A DNA stretch of 64,000 nucleotides from Rhododendron vialii (lineage: Eukaryota > Streptophyta > Magnoliopsida > Ericales > Ericaceae). The notes beneath the pieces were generated by a model. It was given only the letters and a program-made list of their open reading frames with translations, did no database searches and was not told the origin of the DNA. Both the position numbers and the translations under genes were made by a program. Position 1 is the stretch's first letter; each line of letters starts with the position of its first letter. The stretch is from contig NC_080558.1 of assembly GCF_030253575.1 (NCBI RefSeq), positions 506,001 through 570,000 of the forward strand. Reading direction: 5' to 3'. Shown here piece after piece: positions 34,166-45,000 of the stretch.

Positions 34166-34909
34166 CTGGCCAAGAGTGAAGGGGGACTTGTCCACTGCCT
34201 TTAATAGTAACACCAGAACAAATTTGATCAAGTACATAAGAGTTAGGGCGTTGAATATTGGAAAAGCCCAACCGTTCCTTTCTTGCTTTATATAGTAGAC
34301 GGTAGACCGTTGGTAGTGCTTCCTTGTCTGCGCAAACAAGTTTGTCTTTTGAGCAGTTTGGTTATGAAACCCATGGTGTCATGTGTAGATGGGAGATGTT
34401 GAATAAATCACTGAAACAGATACAGTTACAGTTCCCCTTTTTGTTCCTTACAGTTTTGTGTCACCGATTTGATTTCATATGATACTGTTTTGTGACAGTT
34501 ATGTTATGTATAGATTAGACGCATTATATGTTAGTGTTAACTTCTTTGTAAAAATTTTGCATTTTAGCCTCCTGGACTATAGGATTCTGGAATTTGTTGA
34601 TCGAGTCTGTTCTTTCTGTCTTTTGTTTCCTCAAATGGCAAAACATGCTCCTTTCAAGCACATCTTAACAAAATCCAAATGATTTTTAGTCTTCTTGAAT
34701 GCATGTCGTCGTCTGCTTTCTGGTGGGAGGGAATTTCAACATCATCATGAGTGGAAGATGGTGTTAGAAAAGCACACTTTTTGCCTAGGATTACCACCTG
34801 CTACCCATCCATAAGTGGGCTTCCCGAGTCAGAAAGATGAGGAAAATGGGCTCAATCACTGCATGGTTTTGGCCACGTTGATTCTTGAAATGATTGATCA
34901 ATTTTATTT

Positions 34910-35633
34910 ACGGTGATGATAATGCGACAACCCATTTATATTCTGCCACGACTATTTTGGTCATCTGACAGTGTTATCCTCGTGAGTGGACCTGCATCTC
35001 CTCTCTTCTGTTTCCAGGCGTACCTTTTCATTTCTTTACTCTCTTCTTCCTGTATCAACCCTTTGAAACGACCACCACAATAACCACATACACTCCCAGC
35101 GAAAATCTAAACCAAGCCCTCTCTCTTTCAATGAGATGTTAGGTGTTCTCAAATTCTAACTTGCAGTGACAACCATGGCTGGCCCAATAGGCAGCTAAAT
35201 GGCAGAAATCGAATTTGGAATGGAATAGAGGAAAGTTTCAATTGATTTCACGGTGAGTTGGTGCTTTTGAAGAACAGAGTTGCTTCAATTACTATTGTAT
35301 AATTTGGGGGCCACTTGTGATTTTTTTTTTTTATTGAAGTTGCAACTGGAGCTATAGGGATTGAAGATGCATGCTGTTCAATGTACGCATACATTTCTTT
35401 TTGCTTGCATTTTCCCTTCTGTTGTGTTCGGAAACTCAAACCAGACAGTAGAGGCCACTTTGGTTTTGTTGCAAGTGAAGGCAGTGGAGGAGAGATATGT
35501 ACAAGTCAAGAGTGGAAAAGGGGAGAGAGAGAGCACTTTTTTATCCTCAGCAAGGTAGAAGTGTCAGATAACTGAAATTGTTGTGGCAGCATAAAAAACA
35601 GTTGCGGCGTTATGGCCCCTTTTAGTTCACCGT
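34910..35633. mobile_element. Unclassified 724-bp insertion with ACGGTGA ends
   Basis: Comparison with copies 1 and 2 shows that intron 2 of copy 3 is interrupted between TTTTATTT and TCTAAAT. The inserted sequence starts ACGGTGATGATAATGCGACA and ends TTTAGTTCACCGT, giving at least a 7-bp inverted end. No target duplication or coding frame that I recognise was found. Confidence 0.5.
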
Positions 35634-35910
35634 TCTAAATTTTTTTCTTGTTACAGAAAGGGAAATTACCAATTCTGTCCTCATGGGCACGATGTTTCTT
35701 TTGTTATTTTGTGTTGTAGTTATGAAGATGTCAATCACTACGAAGAGAGAGCACCGCATGCAAAGCAGCACACCCGTGGCCAGACCACTTCCATCCGCTG
35801 CATGTAGCCATTGGCGCCACGGGTGAAAACGCAAAGCTGAACTTATCCACCATAGCTGGGACCTTGGTGCACTTTCTTATGCCTCTTATAAGTTCACAAC
35901 AACTGAGTGA

Positions 35911-37100
35911 ACATTCATCCTTCGTGACAGAAATGCATGAGCATATATTTCTCAAATGTAATTTCGTTTAGTTTGTACCCTGTTTGAACCATAATAAGAG
36001 CACATGTGCCTATGTAAACATGCTTGTGTACAGTGTACTGATTTTTCATATGAAGACCTGCTAGTGCGCGCGCACGCAGGCACATTATGACAGACCAAAA
36101 TGAGATAGTGAAAATTATTTCTTGCTAAAAACTTCAATGCTCTCTCTCTCATCGTAGGATCCTCAGATTTTCATTTTACGTCAAGGTAAGACAAAATAAT
36201 GTAATGTCTAAGGACAATAACGAGACACCACACCACATAGGAACCTCAAATTAACCACCAAACGTTGCCAAATAGTAGCTATTTATCACATTTCAAGGGT
36301 AATGTTATTTGTCCATTGAGCTTTTATTTTCAATAAAAAGAACTCCCCGGTAATATTTCATCGAAGAGTTTTCCTGAAATACAAGAGTAATGGTCGCAAT
36401 ATAAGCAATTTTCTAGTCCGTCACACTTCCAAACACTAATTCCCAATCCTCTAGGAAAAAAAACTACACGCGTGGGCTATATAGTTAAAGCAGTCTTCAT
36501 ATTAACTTGCTGGTGGTTACTCATGGGCTCTGAAATCAACTATGCCTGAAACCCAAATGTTGGGAACGAAGACAACCTTTAGAAGTCAGCCAGGGCTGCG
36601 GGGCGGATGACCCTCGATGCACACGTTCGGGCACGCCCAAATTGCTGCAAAAACGGCATTTTTTGGATATTGGCTAACCCGCATTGGGCCTATAAATGTA
36701 ACGCTACATATTTTTAGGATAAGACAGTTTAAAAGAGAAAAGCCGTTGCTCCATAACTTCAATTTAATAAGGAAGAGGATCCTTTCCTGTCCATGAAAAT
36801 TGATTGAACCATTTAGTTAGTCCATTTGTAGGCTCTTCTTAAGCTCATTTTGATGATCCAAACTATTTACACTATCGAGCTTTTTGATAACATCAACCAT
36901 GTCAAAAAGCAGATTTGATTGGACACCAGGTAAACTGGTTCCGATTTGGTGTTTTTATCTTGTTATGTTCTAAAACAAGATAACAATTTTCCCTCCAGGG
37001 AAACCCCGAAAGTTGGCCTGGGCCTGAGGCTTTCAGTGATTCGGATGAACTGAAAAACTGCTACTTGACACTGGAACCGGCCGGTGGAAACCTCGTGGCA
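35911..37100. other. Spacer between dioxygenase copies 3 and 4
   Basis: The first ~200 bases resemble the 3' flanks of copies 1 and 2 (GACCTGCTAGTG..). After that I see AT-rich sequence with no gene. From 37078 it aligns with the proximal promoter of copy 1 (CCGGTGGAAACC..CGTGGCATCA), although the G-box is lost here. Confidence 0.5.
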
Positions 37101-37179
37101 TCAGCACCCACCAAACTTCCCCTTGGTAGGGGTAGGTGGTCTTTTTCCGGTCCCTCTTTATTTATTTATATTATCTCTC

Positions 37180-37275
37180 TGTTTCTTTCCGTGTGAGTAT
37201 TCTATCGTACTTTGTTGGAGAGAGAGTCTGTTTCTTTCCGTGTGAGTATTCTATCGTACTTTGTTGGAGAGAGAG
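37180..37275 (+). repeat. Tandem 48-bp duplication in the leader of dioxygenase copy 4
   Basis: The block CTGTTTCTTTCCGTGTGAGT..CTTTGTTGGAGAGAGAG occurs twice in a row just before the start codon at 37284. It lengthens the 5' leader only in this copy. Confidence 0.85.
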
Positions 37276-37283
37276 AGAGAGTG

Positions 37284-40200
37284 ATGGTGCAGGCGAAGGT
37301 GAAGGAGACATACTACATATCACATGGGTCGCCCACGCTTTCCATCGACGATTCCTTGCCGGCCAGGGGTTTCTTGAAATCGTTCAGGGACACCGTATAC
37401 GGCGGCGTACAGAGACCACCGCCCACCTCCATCCTCATCATCTCCGGCCACTGGGAGACCGATTACCCCGCCGTCAACGCTATCTCCGGCACCTGCGACA
37501 CCATCTATGATTTCTACAACTTCCCCCAAGAGATGTATAAGGTTCTTATTCCTTTTCTTGGATGTCCAGTTTTATGTTTTGAAAAATTCAAGACACTCAT
37601 GATTGGCTTGATTAGAGCTCGTTCGTCTCTAAATAAGCCATGCTCGAACATATCTCTTCGGCTAGTTCGATTCGTTTGTTGGTTTTTACAAGCTCGCTAG
37701 GGATTCTGATCATTAAAACTGGCCCAGAAATGACTAAAAAGACACTACAAGAAAAATCACATTTTACAGCGTTTGAAAAACGCTATTAAATGATATATAC
37801 AACGTTTTTCCAAACGCTGTATTAGCCAATGTTGTTAAAAGTCTTAGACATAAGACAGCGTTTTCTGAACGCTATAGAACGTAGAGTTTCTACAGCGTTT
37901 GAAGAACGCTATAGAATGTAAAGTTTCTACAGCGTTTTAAGAACGCTATAAAATGTAAAATTTTTACAGCGTTTTAAAAACGCTATTGAATGTTAAGTTT
38001 CTACAACGTCTTAGGAACGCTATATTAGCCAATTTTTTGCAATTTTTTAAAAATTCAATAAATACCAATATATTAGCATTTGCAAATAAAATCATGGTAA
38101 TTTTATTTAAGAAACAAAAATGATTTATTCCATTCAACACCAACTATACCCAAATGTCAATATACAATAAAGATTCATTACATTAGCTTGGGAAACAATT
38201 TCCCAACAAAAAAACTACATAAAAGAGCCCAACTAATTGGACTCATTAAAAAATAACTAATGCAATTCTATTTTCCTGAAAATGTAATCATGCACTTGGC
38301 CAACTATCTCATTCCACAGATTTTCTTTACTTGAAGCTTGCTTCTTTGCCGAGGCTATACCCTTTCTGCTCCCAAAGCCAACCACATAAATGGGCTACTT
38401 GAAACCCTCCAAAATATGAGAAACATGCCCGTAGGTTGAAGTTGTATTAGAAGTTGTACCAGCAAAAATCATCCCCGAAAAGATGTAGCATGTAGTAGAA
38501 GTCCGAAGAAAACAATTGCAAAGATATGATCTGTGACATCGGCAGCTAGTACTTCCTGAAATTAACATTGCAAAGATGATCTCATCAGTAATAAGAGGTG
38601 GCAGTAGCCCACATTTGATCCAGTTAACACAGAAAACCAAAATCATTGAGATAAACTGCTCCAAAAATCATTTCCAAAATGGAAGAAACCACAGTACTAG
38701 AATCATGTAAGAGTATTCTGACGGATTTCTAGTCGAGTATGGGATTCCATATAAAACTTCTCAAATGAAAAGAGAGTAAACACACACTGAACTGCTTCTC
38801 GTAAAATCATACCAGTCACCACAAAAGAAGAATCAAACTACTGGTTTTCATTGGAGACTTTCACTTCAACACTTAGCCAGAAATTTATAACAATACTAAA
38901 AATCTCATCATATTTCATATTTCATATTTCAAGGCATGACTATAATCTATCTATACTAATATATAAAAAAGAAATTTATAACAATACTAAGCAAAAGAAT
39001 AGCAAGTCCCAGCTTCTTGTGGATATAAAGCACCTAAAAGAAGCGAAATTCGAGCATTAAGTCGTTATCGATAAAAGATCGAGACCATCAGGTTCTAATG
39101 CTGGAACGGCACATGCCAAGTTCTGAGGCTCCCACTGGGGATACACATGCCAGTCCTGTAGAGAACTGACTCCTGGCCACTGCTTATCCGTTGGTGTTCC
39201 CATCATCCTTCAACAATGCATGTACAAGAGGTCAATAGCCCGTTTGTAAATGGTAATCGGAAATGGATTCAGAATGCACTATTGTGCAAGTGCAATCTGT
39301 GGCTACTACTGTAATGAAGGTAATGCTATGAAACAAAAGCTGTAATAATGACCATTTGTGTGTCTAATATCAAAGAGAAGTGAACCACCATCATCTTACT
39401 TACTTTTATATTGATGTATCTTCCATCCAAAGAAATTTCAGAAAAAGTTTTATCTGATGACCTTCCGCTTCCTTTTCTACCCAAAACTTTGTAAATGAAC
39501 ATCAACTCTCCCTCTCCCACTCAACCTGTCCTTACAGTGCATGACGAATTACAGGACACCAAATACTCAAAAAATATTGGGATAGATGTGAGCAGAAATC
39601 AACTCTTCTGTTATTGTTTGTGTCCCCCCAATCTCAATGTCTATGCTACTTAAGACCACAAAAACAAGTGCAACCGAAAGCAGATGCTATTGGACTTGAA
39701 TTTCATTACGAATTGCTATACATTGATTCTCATAATCCAATAAACCGCTAGCGACAATGGAAACACCCTTTGCTCCACATAACTTCAACCCACATGTTAT
39801 GTACCAATCAGTTCTAGAATAACACAATAAATAGCATAGCATAGGCTCGGACCACTGGATGACTTGGATAAATAGCATAGCATAGGCCCGAACCAAATTG
39901 CTCCAAATTGCTTCAGGACCATAACCAAAATCTAAGAGAAGTATAAGCCAGGACACCAGCCTGGCTGCCTAGCTACCAGGGTTTCTACTATAGGAAAGCA
40001 AGTAACTAGCCAACACTTAACAAATATACCTGAATATGTGAAGCAGCTGCTGGAACTCAGAGTCTCCAGGAAACCAGGAAACAAAGCTTGTCTCCTTGCC
40101 ATTTCAGCTTCAAGGAATAATCATGGAAAGGTAACAGTGTAATATTAATTAAAGTGGAACAAAGATGCAAGGTAAACCAAAAACAGACTTCAAATGGTGA

Positions 40201-41126
40201 ACCAAAGAAAGAAAATCAAAATCAGCTATACACTGCAGGCAACAAAGAGTCAAACACCTATCCATATAAGGCAGTAACGACCAATAGACCACAATTTGCT
40301 GAACTTTTACATTCAAGAAGTATAACTAGCATAAATCCACTGGTAATGTTACACTACGATTATGACAAAATCAGTTTGCTCATAAAAAAGCAAAGATGGA
40401 CTAAAAACTGACTATGGGGGTAAATCCCTAGCTCTTTATTAAGTATTTGACCCCAGCTGATGTGTTGTTTGGGCTTTAGGGTAAACGGTGATGGACACTC
40501 AGTATACATTATACAGTAATGTGAAAGCTACAAGAGAAAGTCAAAAATCAAGAGAATTTGGTGCATTTGGTGAATGGACCATAACCAAAAAAAAAAAAAA
40601 AAACAACAGATTAGTTGAAGCTGAATATGGTGCATGGACTAGTCAACTTTTTTCAATTCCTTCGCATAATTGTATTACCAAAAACCAAATTAAATGATTA
40701 AGGTGACTATCGCAATATATAGTAAAATAAACAAGAAGCCATGGCCTTACAATTGTTTGACCTGTATATAGTAGAATAAACAAAGATTGACATGTCAACA
40801 TATAAATATCCAAGTCAACATATAAATAAACAAAAAAAAATATATTACTAATAAGTAGTCGCAACAATTAACTTCTAAGATTCATAGAGGGGCATTGATT
40901 AGTACCACATTTTTACCACAACCTTGGGGGCCAAGAAGCACAATAGAGTTGTTAGCAGGGAAATGGAAAAGGGATAATCTTATGACAAAACAAAGAGAAG
41001 TGATAATGGCCAGGTATAGTAGTAGTAACATTCATAGGGATCTCCATAAAATAACTCAGTCTCAAGATGTTGTGAACCAATTACAATTACAAGAATCACA
41101 GATTAAGCCAAAAATCGAGCTATTTA

Positions 41127-41171
<45 letters not shown>

Positions 41172-42031
41172 AGAGACTTACAACCTGTGGGAGTCCAAAT
41201 AGATAATTCTCCAGCGAAGAAGTGCGTTAACGGCATCGAACTCTCAGAATCGGGGCAACCAAGTGGGCGCAAGCCGCACAACAGAGTAGTTGAAGAACGA
41301 ATCTGGAGAGAAAACCACAAATGATTTTGCCCCTTCTATTATGGGTCTATATGTTATTGAAGAACCAAATTTGACTCAAGCATATTATCAAATACTGCAT
41401 GGGCAATATGTTAATGTCAACCATTAGCAATAATAATATGGGGTTGTGGACACTACTTGGACAGAAACGTAGAAATAATGCTTTGTTGACAAGTTGATTA
41501 TTCCTTTTGATTTTTCCCCGAAACATACAAATGATAGCTTTATTGGGCTAGAACAGTATTTCGAAACCCAAATGCGTACACATGAAATTCAAAATTTACC
41601 AAAAACAAGGAAGGGGACTGAAATAAATTAAACAATTACCTGCCATAGTTTCTTTTGCTAAGAGTTCGTTATGTGTTACAAAGAGAGAATAGATTCATTT
41701 GTCAAAGAACGAGAGTACGTAAGAGTTACAAAGAGAGAACAGATTCGCTCATCTTTCAAATTAAAGAACCAGATTCCCGACGACAACGATTGCAAATACC
41801 AAAGTAGGGAAATAACAAGATTTGTAGAAAATAGTGGATTTACCTCAGAGAGTTCTCTTCGTTTGCTCTGAAGAAAGAACCAGATCTAGAAGTCAATGAA
41901 GGGTACAATTTTGAAACTGGGTTTCTGCTGGACTGTGATTTAGGGCTTGTTTATTTGGAGCAAAGATAGGCGAAGATGTGTAGGATTTCTGCTTGACTGT
42001 CATCGGATTCATCATTTGTGTGTGTGTGTGT

Positions 42032-42070
<39 letters not shown>

Positions 42071-45000
42071 TGGGGGTTGGAGGTTGATGTGAACGTGATT
42101 CATTCAAAATGTTAGCGAAAAAGTAGGCGGGCATTTTTCCGGGGAGAAGATAGCGGGCGAACAAATAGGTGCGCATTTTTCTGGGGAATAGATAGCTTTC
42201 TTGAAAAAACGCTATAGACTAACGCTATGAATTGTCATATTTGTTGTAGTGAGATGAAATTAGTCCGAGCATGGTTCGAAAGTTTAATGAGCTCAAAAAG
42301 ATGTTCCAGATTGATTTGTTTATGTAGCAACCTATCTCAAACGAGTTTTTAACTAGTGAAAATGAGCGGTTAATTCGTTTATCAGCCCTAAATAGGGATG
42401 GCAATGGGGCGGATCGGAGGCGGATATTGACATATCCCAATCCGAACCTTCCACCTGACCTCCAAATCCGCCCTTATCCCCAATCGGATATATTTTCGGT
42501 CCTCCATCCCCGCCCCGAATGGAGAACGGAGATCCGATCGAAGATTCAGATATCCGAATTTGAAAAAAAAAAACCCAAATTTTTAATCAAAAAGAGTATT
42601 TGGGGACACATCAGGGCGGATCGGGACGGGGACAGACTTACCTCCGAATCTGATCTGATCTCCGAATTTCTTTTGAAAAATAAACCTGAATCCGCCCCGA
42701 TATCCGAAAAATCCGATCCATTCGGAAGGATAACGGATCGGATACAGATGGATCGGCCGAGATGGCCATCCTTAGCCCTACACAAGATTCTAACACATCT
42801 CGTGATAAGTTATGCAAACATATTTCCTACACAGGGTTGTAACACATGTTTACCATCATACCATGATACGTTATGCAAACATATATCAAACATAATTTTT
42901 CTAGGATAAATCTGTTTTAAAATTATACGTATTTAAAATTTTTAATTGTTGTCATTGTTGACTATATTTTCAACGATCTCTAAATATTGAAGAATTTTGA
43001 TCATCAAAATGAGCATGGGAGGAGTTGAACCCTTTTTTCTGTCTCCGGACAATTGCTCACTGATTGCGAATTTTCCTCATTAGTTTTCTCCGCGTGTACC
43101 TAGAACTCTCTATACTTAGGCCATCCACAGTGGTATAATCAAAAAATAATAACCAAAAGTTGACACATCAGCTTTTGATTATTCATTTAAGAGGTTGTTA
43201 AGCTTAACAATGTTAAGTTTCACTATAGTCACTTCTAGTCTATAATCAAAATATGGGGTCCACTACAATTTCATTCTCTCTCCCCTCTGTTTCCCGTCAT
43301 TCACTTCCCTCCGTTTACGTTTTTTATGAGTTAAAATATATTGATTTCCTCTCTTAATTTTGAAAAAAAAATCGGTGACTTCCTTCCCTCCTATTATGAT
43401 TTTTTCCTTCTTTTTTTTTCGGGGATGGGTAGTAGAAACAGGAAAGAAGAGTGAAACACCTTAATCCGGCGACGATGGATTGAATTGTAGATGATTGAGG
43501 GATATGAGTTTCACTTTTGAAGGAAAAGAAAGAGAAATAGTTTGTTGGCGAAGTGAAAAAGATATAGAGTAGCGAAAAAGCTTGGCTACATACAATTTTT
43601 ATTCTTCAATTTTATTTTTTTAACCAAAAAAAAAAAAAAAGAGTGGGCGAAGAAGGAAAGAAGAAAATACTAGTTGAAACACGTGTGTATACAAATTTTG
43701 GAACTAGTTAACTTATGTGGTGTAGGATCCACAAATTTTGATTATTGAAAAAGGTTGTTAGTTTTGGTTATCCAAAGCCCAAAATTTGATTATTTTTAAG
43801 GATGTTGCTAAGTTTGATTATACCATTGTGAGTAATCTTTTGCACCAACATTTTTAACTTTAAAAACAATTGGCATTTGATTATACCACTGTGGATGGCC
43901 TTAGTACTTGTTCGTGTGGGCTAGATGGTTTGGGGTCAAGTTTGGTAGGATGTTGACATTGTATCCTCCTCCTCCCATACCTTGCTTATCTTGCATTTAA
44001 TTAACGGTTTTGCTATTGTCAGCCCTCTGAGCTGACGATAAGCACATTAAAAGACAAGGAAAATACTTATTTCTGTGTACTTTTTATACCTTTAATACAC
44101 ATTCACACACTCACTATTGTCAGCCCATTGGACTGATTTTAGAATTTTCCTTTAACTAAAAAGGATGGCTATTGTTGTTGGGTTGGAAAGATTATTCTAT
44201 GCCATTGGTGCACCGTCACACATTGTGGTGGTGGCCCAACAGAAAGTATTTGGATCTCACTACAATGTGTGCGGGAGAAGGGGCTGGAGCACCACATGGC
44301 GATGTCCCAAAGCCACTGAATATTACTCGTTTGGTTGTGATTGCAAAATATATTGTATATGCTTCTTTGTAAATTTGTACTATGTGCTTTGCATCAATGT
44401 TGTTATCAATGAATCGTATAAAATCGTGTGCGAATCCTGTTCTGTAAATCCATCATGGGTCTTTTTATCGCGCACATGGATTCCAAAAAGTACGTCAACG
44501 AATAACAAGTACGTAGATTTTGAGTCTGACCTGACTCTATGTCTCAAATGTTATTTGAACCCAACTACTGGACCGGAAAACACTGCAATTGCTAAGTTTT
44601 ACAATTGACTCAAAATAGTTCAAATCTTCAAGTCTATACCTTATGATTTTTTACTGTTGTAAAGAAGGAGCCATTGTTCCAAGTTTTGCTATGGTATATC
44701 TGAAACTAATGTTCCGTTGTTTCTTCTGATACCAAAAGCTCAAGTATCCAGCACCGGGAGCTCCAGAATTAGCGACAAGGGTGAAAGAATTACTAATGGC
44801 ATCAGGGTACCAAAAGGTGAGCGTGGATAAAAAGCGTGGGCTAGACCATGGAGCTTGGGTGCCACTCATGCTCATGTTCCCAGAAGCTGATATCCCAGTG
44901 TGCCAGCTCTCCGTCCAGACTAATAGGGATGGAACTTACCATTATAATCTTGGAAAGGCATTGGCTCCTCTCAAGGAGGAAGGTGTCCTCATCATTGGTT

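Larger units (their letters stand above)
33297..35910 (+). pseudogene. Dioxygenase copy 3: lacks exon 1, exon 3 decayed
   Basis: The unit starts inside what is intron 1 of copy 2 (bases from 33301 match 30960 onward), so exon 1 was never included. Exon 2 (33446-33819) is intact as a frame but has L-to-P and W-to-R changes ([15 protein letters not shown]). Exon 3 (35720-35910) has lost the G of its first codon after the acceptor and has a one-base deletion at ATGCAAAGCAGC, which shifts the frame. Its intron 2 contains a triplicated ~90-bp segment and a 724-bp insertion. No start codon or promoter is available. It is a duplicated gene fragment and not expected to make enzyme. Confidence 0.88.
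37743..42251. mobile_element. CACTA (En/Spm) transposon, 4509 bp, carrying host gene fragments
   Basis: It starts CACTACAAGAAAAATCAC and ends with the complement of CACTACAACAAATATGAC, both flanked by the 3-bp word AGA (37740-37742 and 42252-42254). All three features are diagnostic of CACTA elements. The left subterminal region has about eight repeats of ACAGCGTTT..AACGCTAT in both orientations (37765-38025), and related units sit at the right end (42195-42235). The inside carries minus-strand pieces of a B-type cyclin-dependent kinase (39068-39207 and 40030-40107), a P-loop ATPase piece (about 40893-40960), a short minus-strand frame with [14 protein letters not shown] (about 38265-38395), and two (GT)n(GA)n tracts. 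I found no complete transposase, so it is non-autonomous. Confidence 0.9.

Noticed and set aside
38395-38664. 89-aa minus-strand frame as CACTA transposase
   Set aside because: The translation does not show transposase motifs I can name; it is left as uncharacterised content of the CACTA element.
42427-42909. 160-aa frame in intron 1 of dioxygenase copy 4
   Set aside because: It is the translation of a hAT-type MITE with delimited ends, not a gene.
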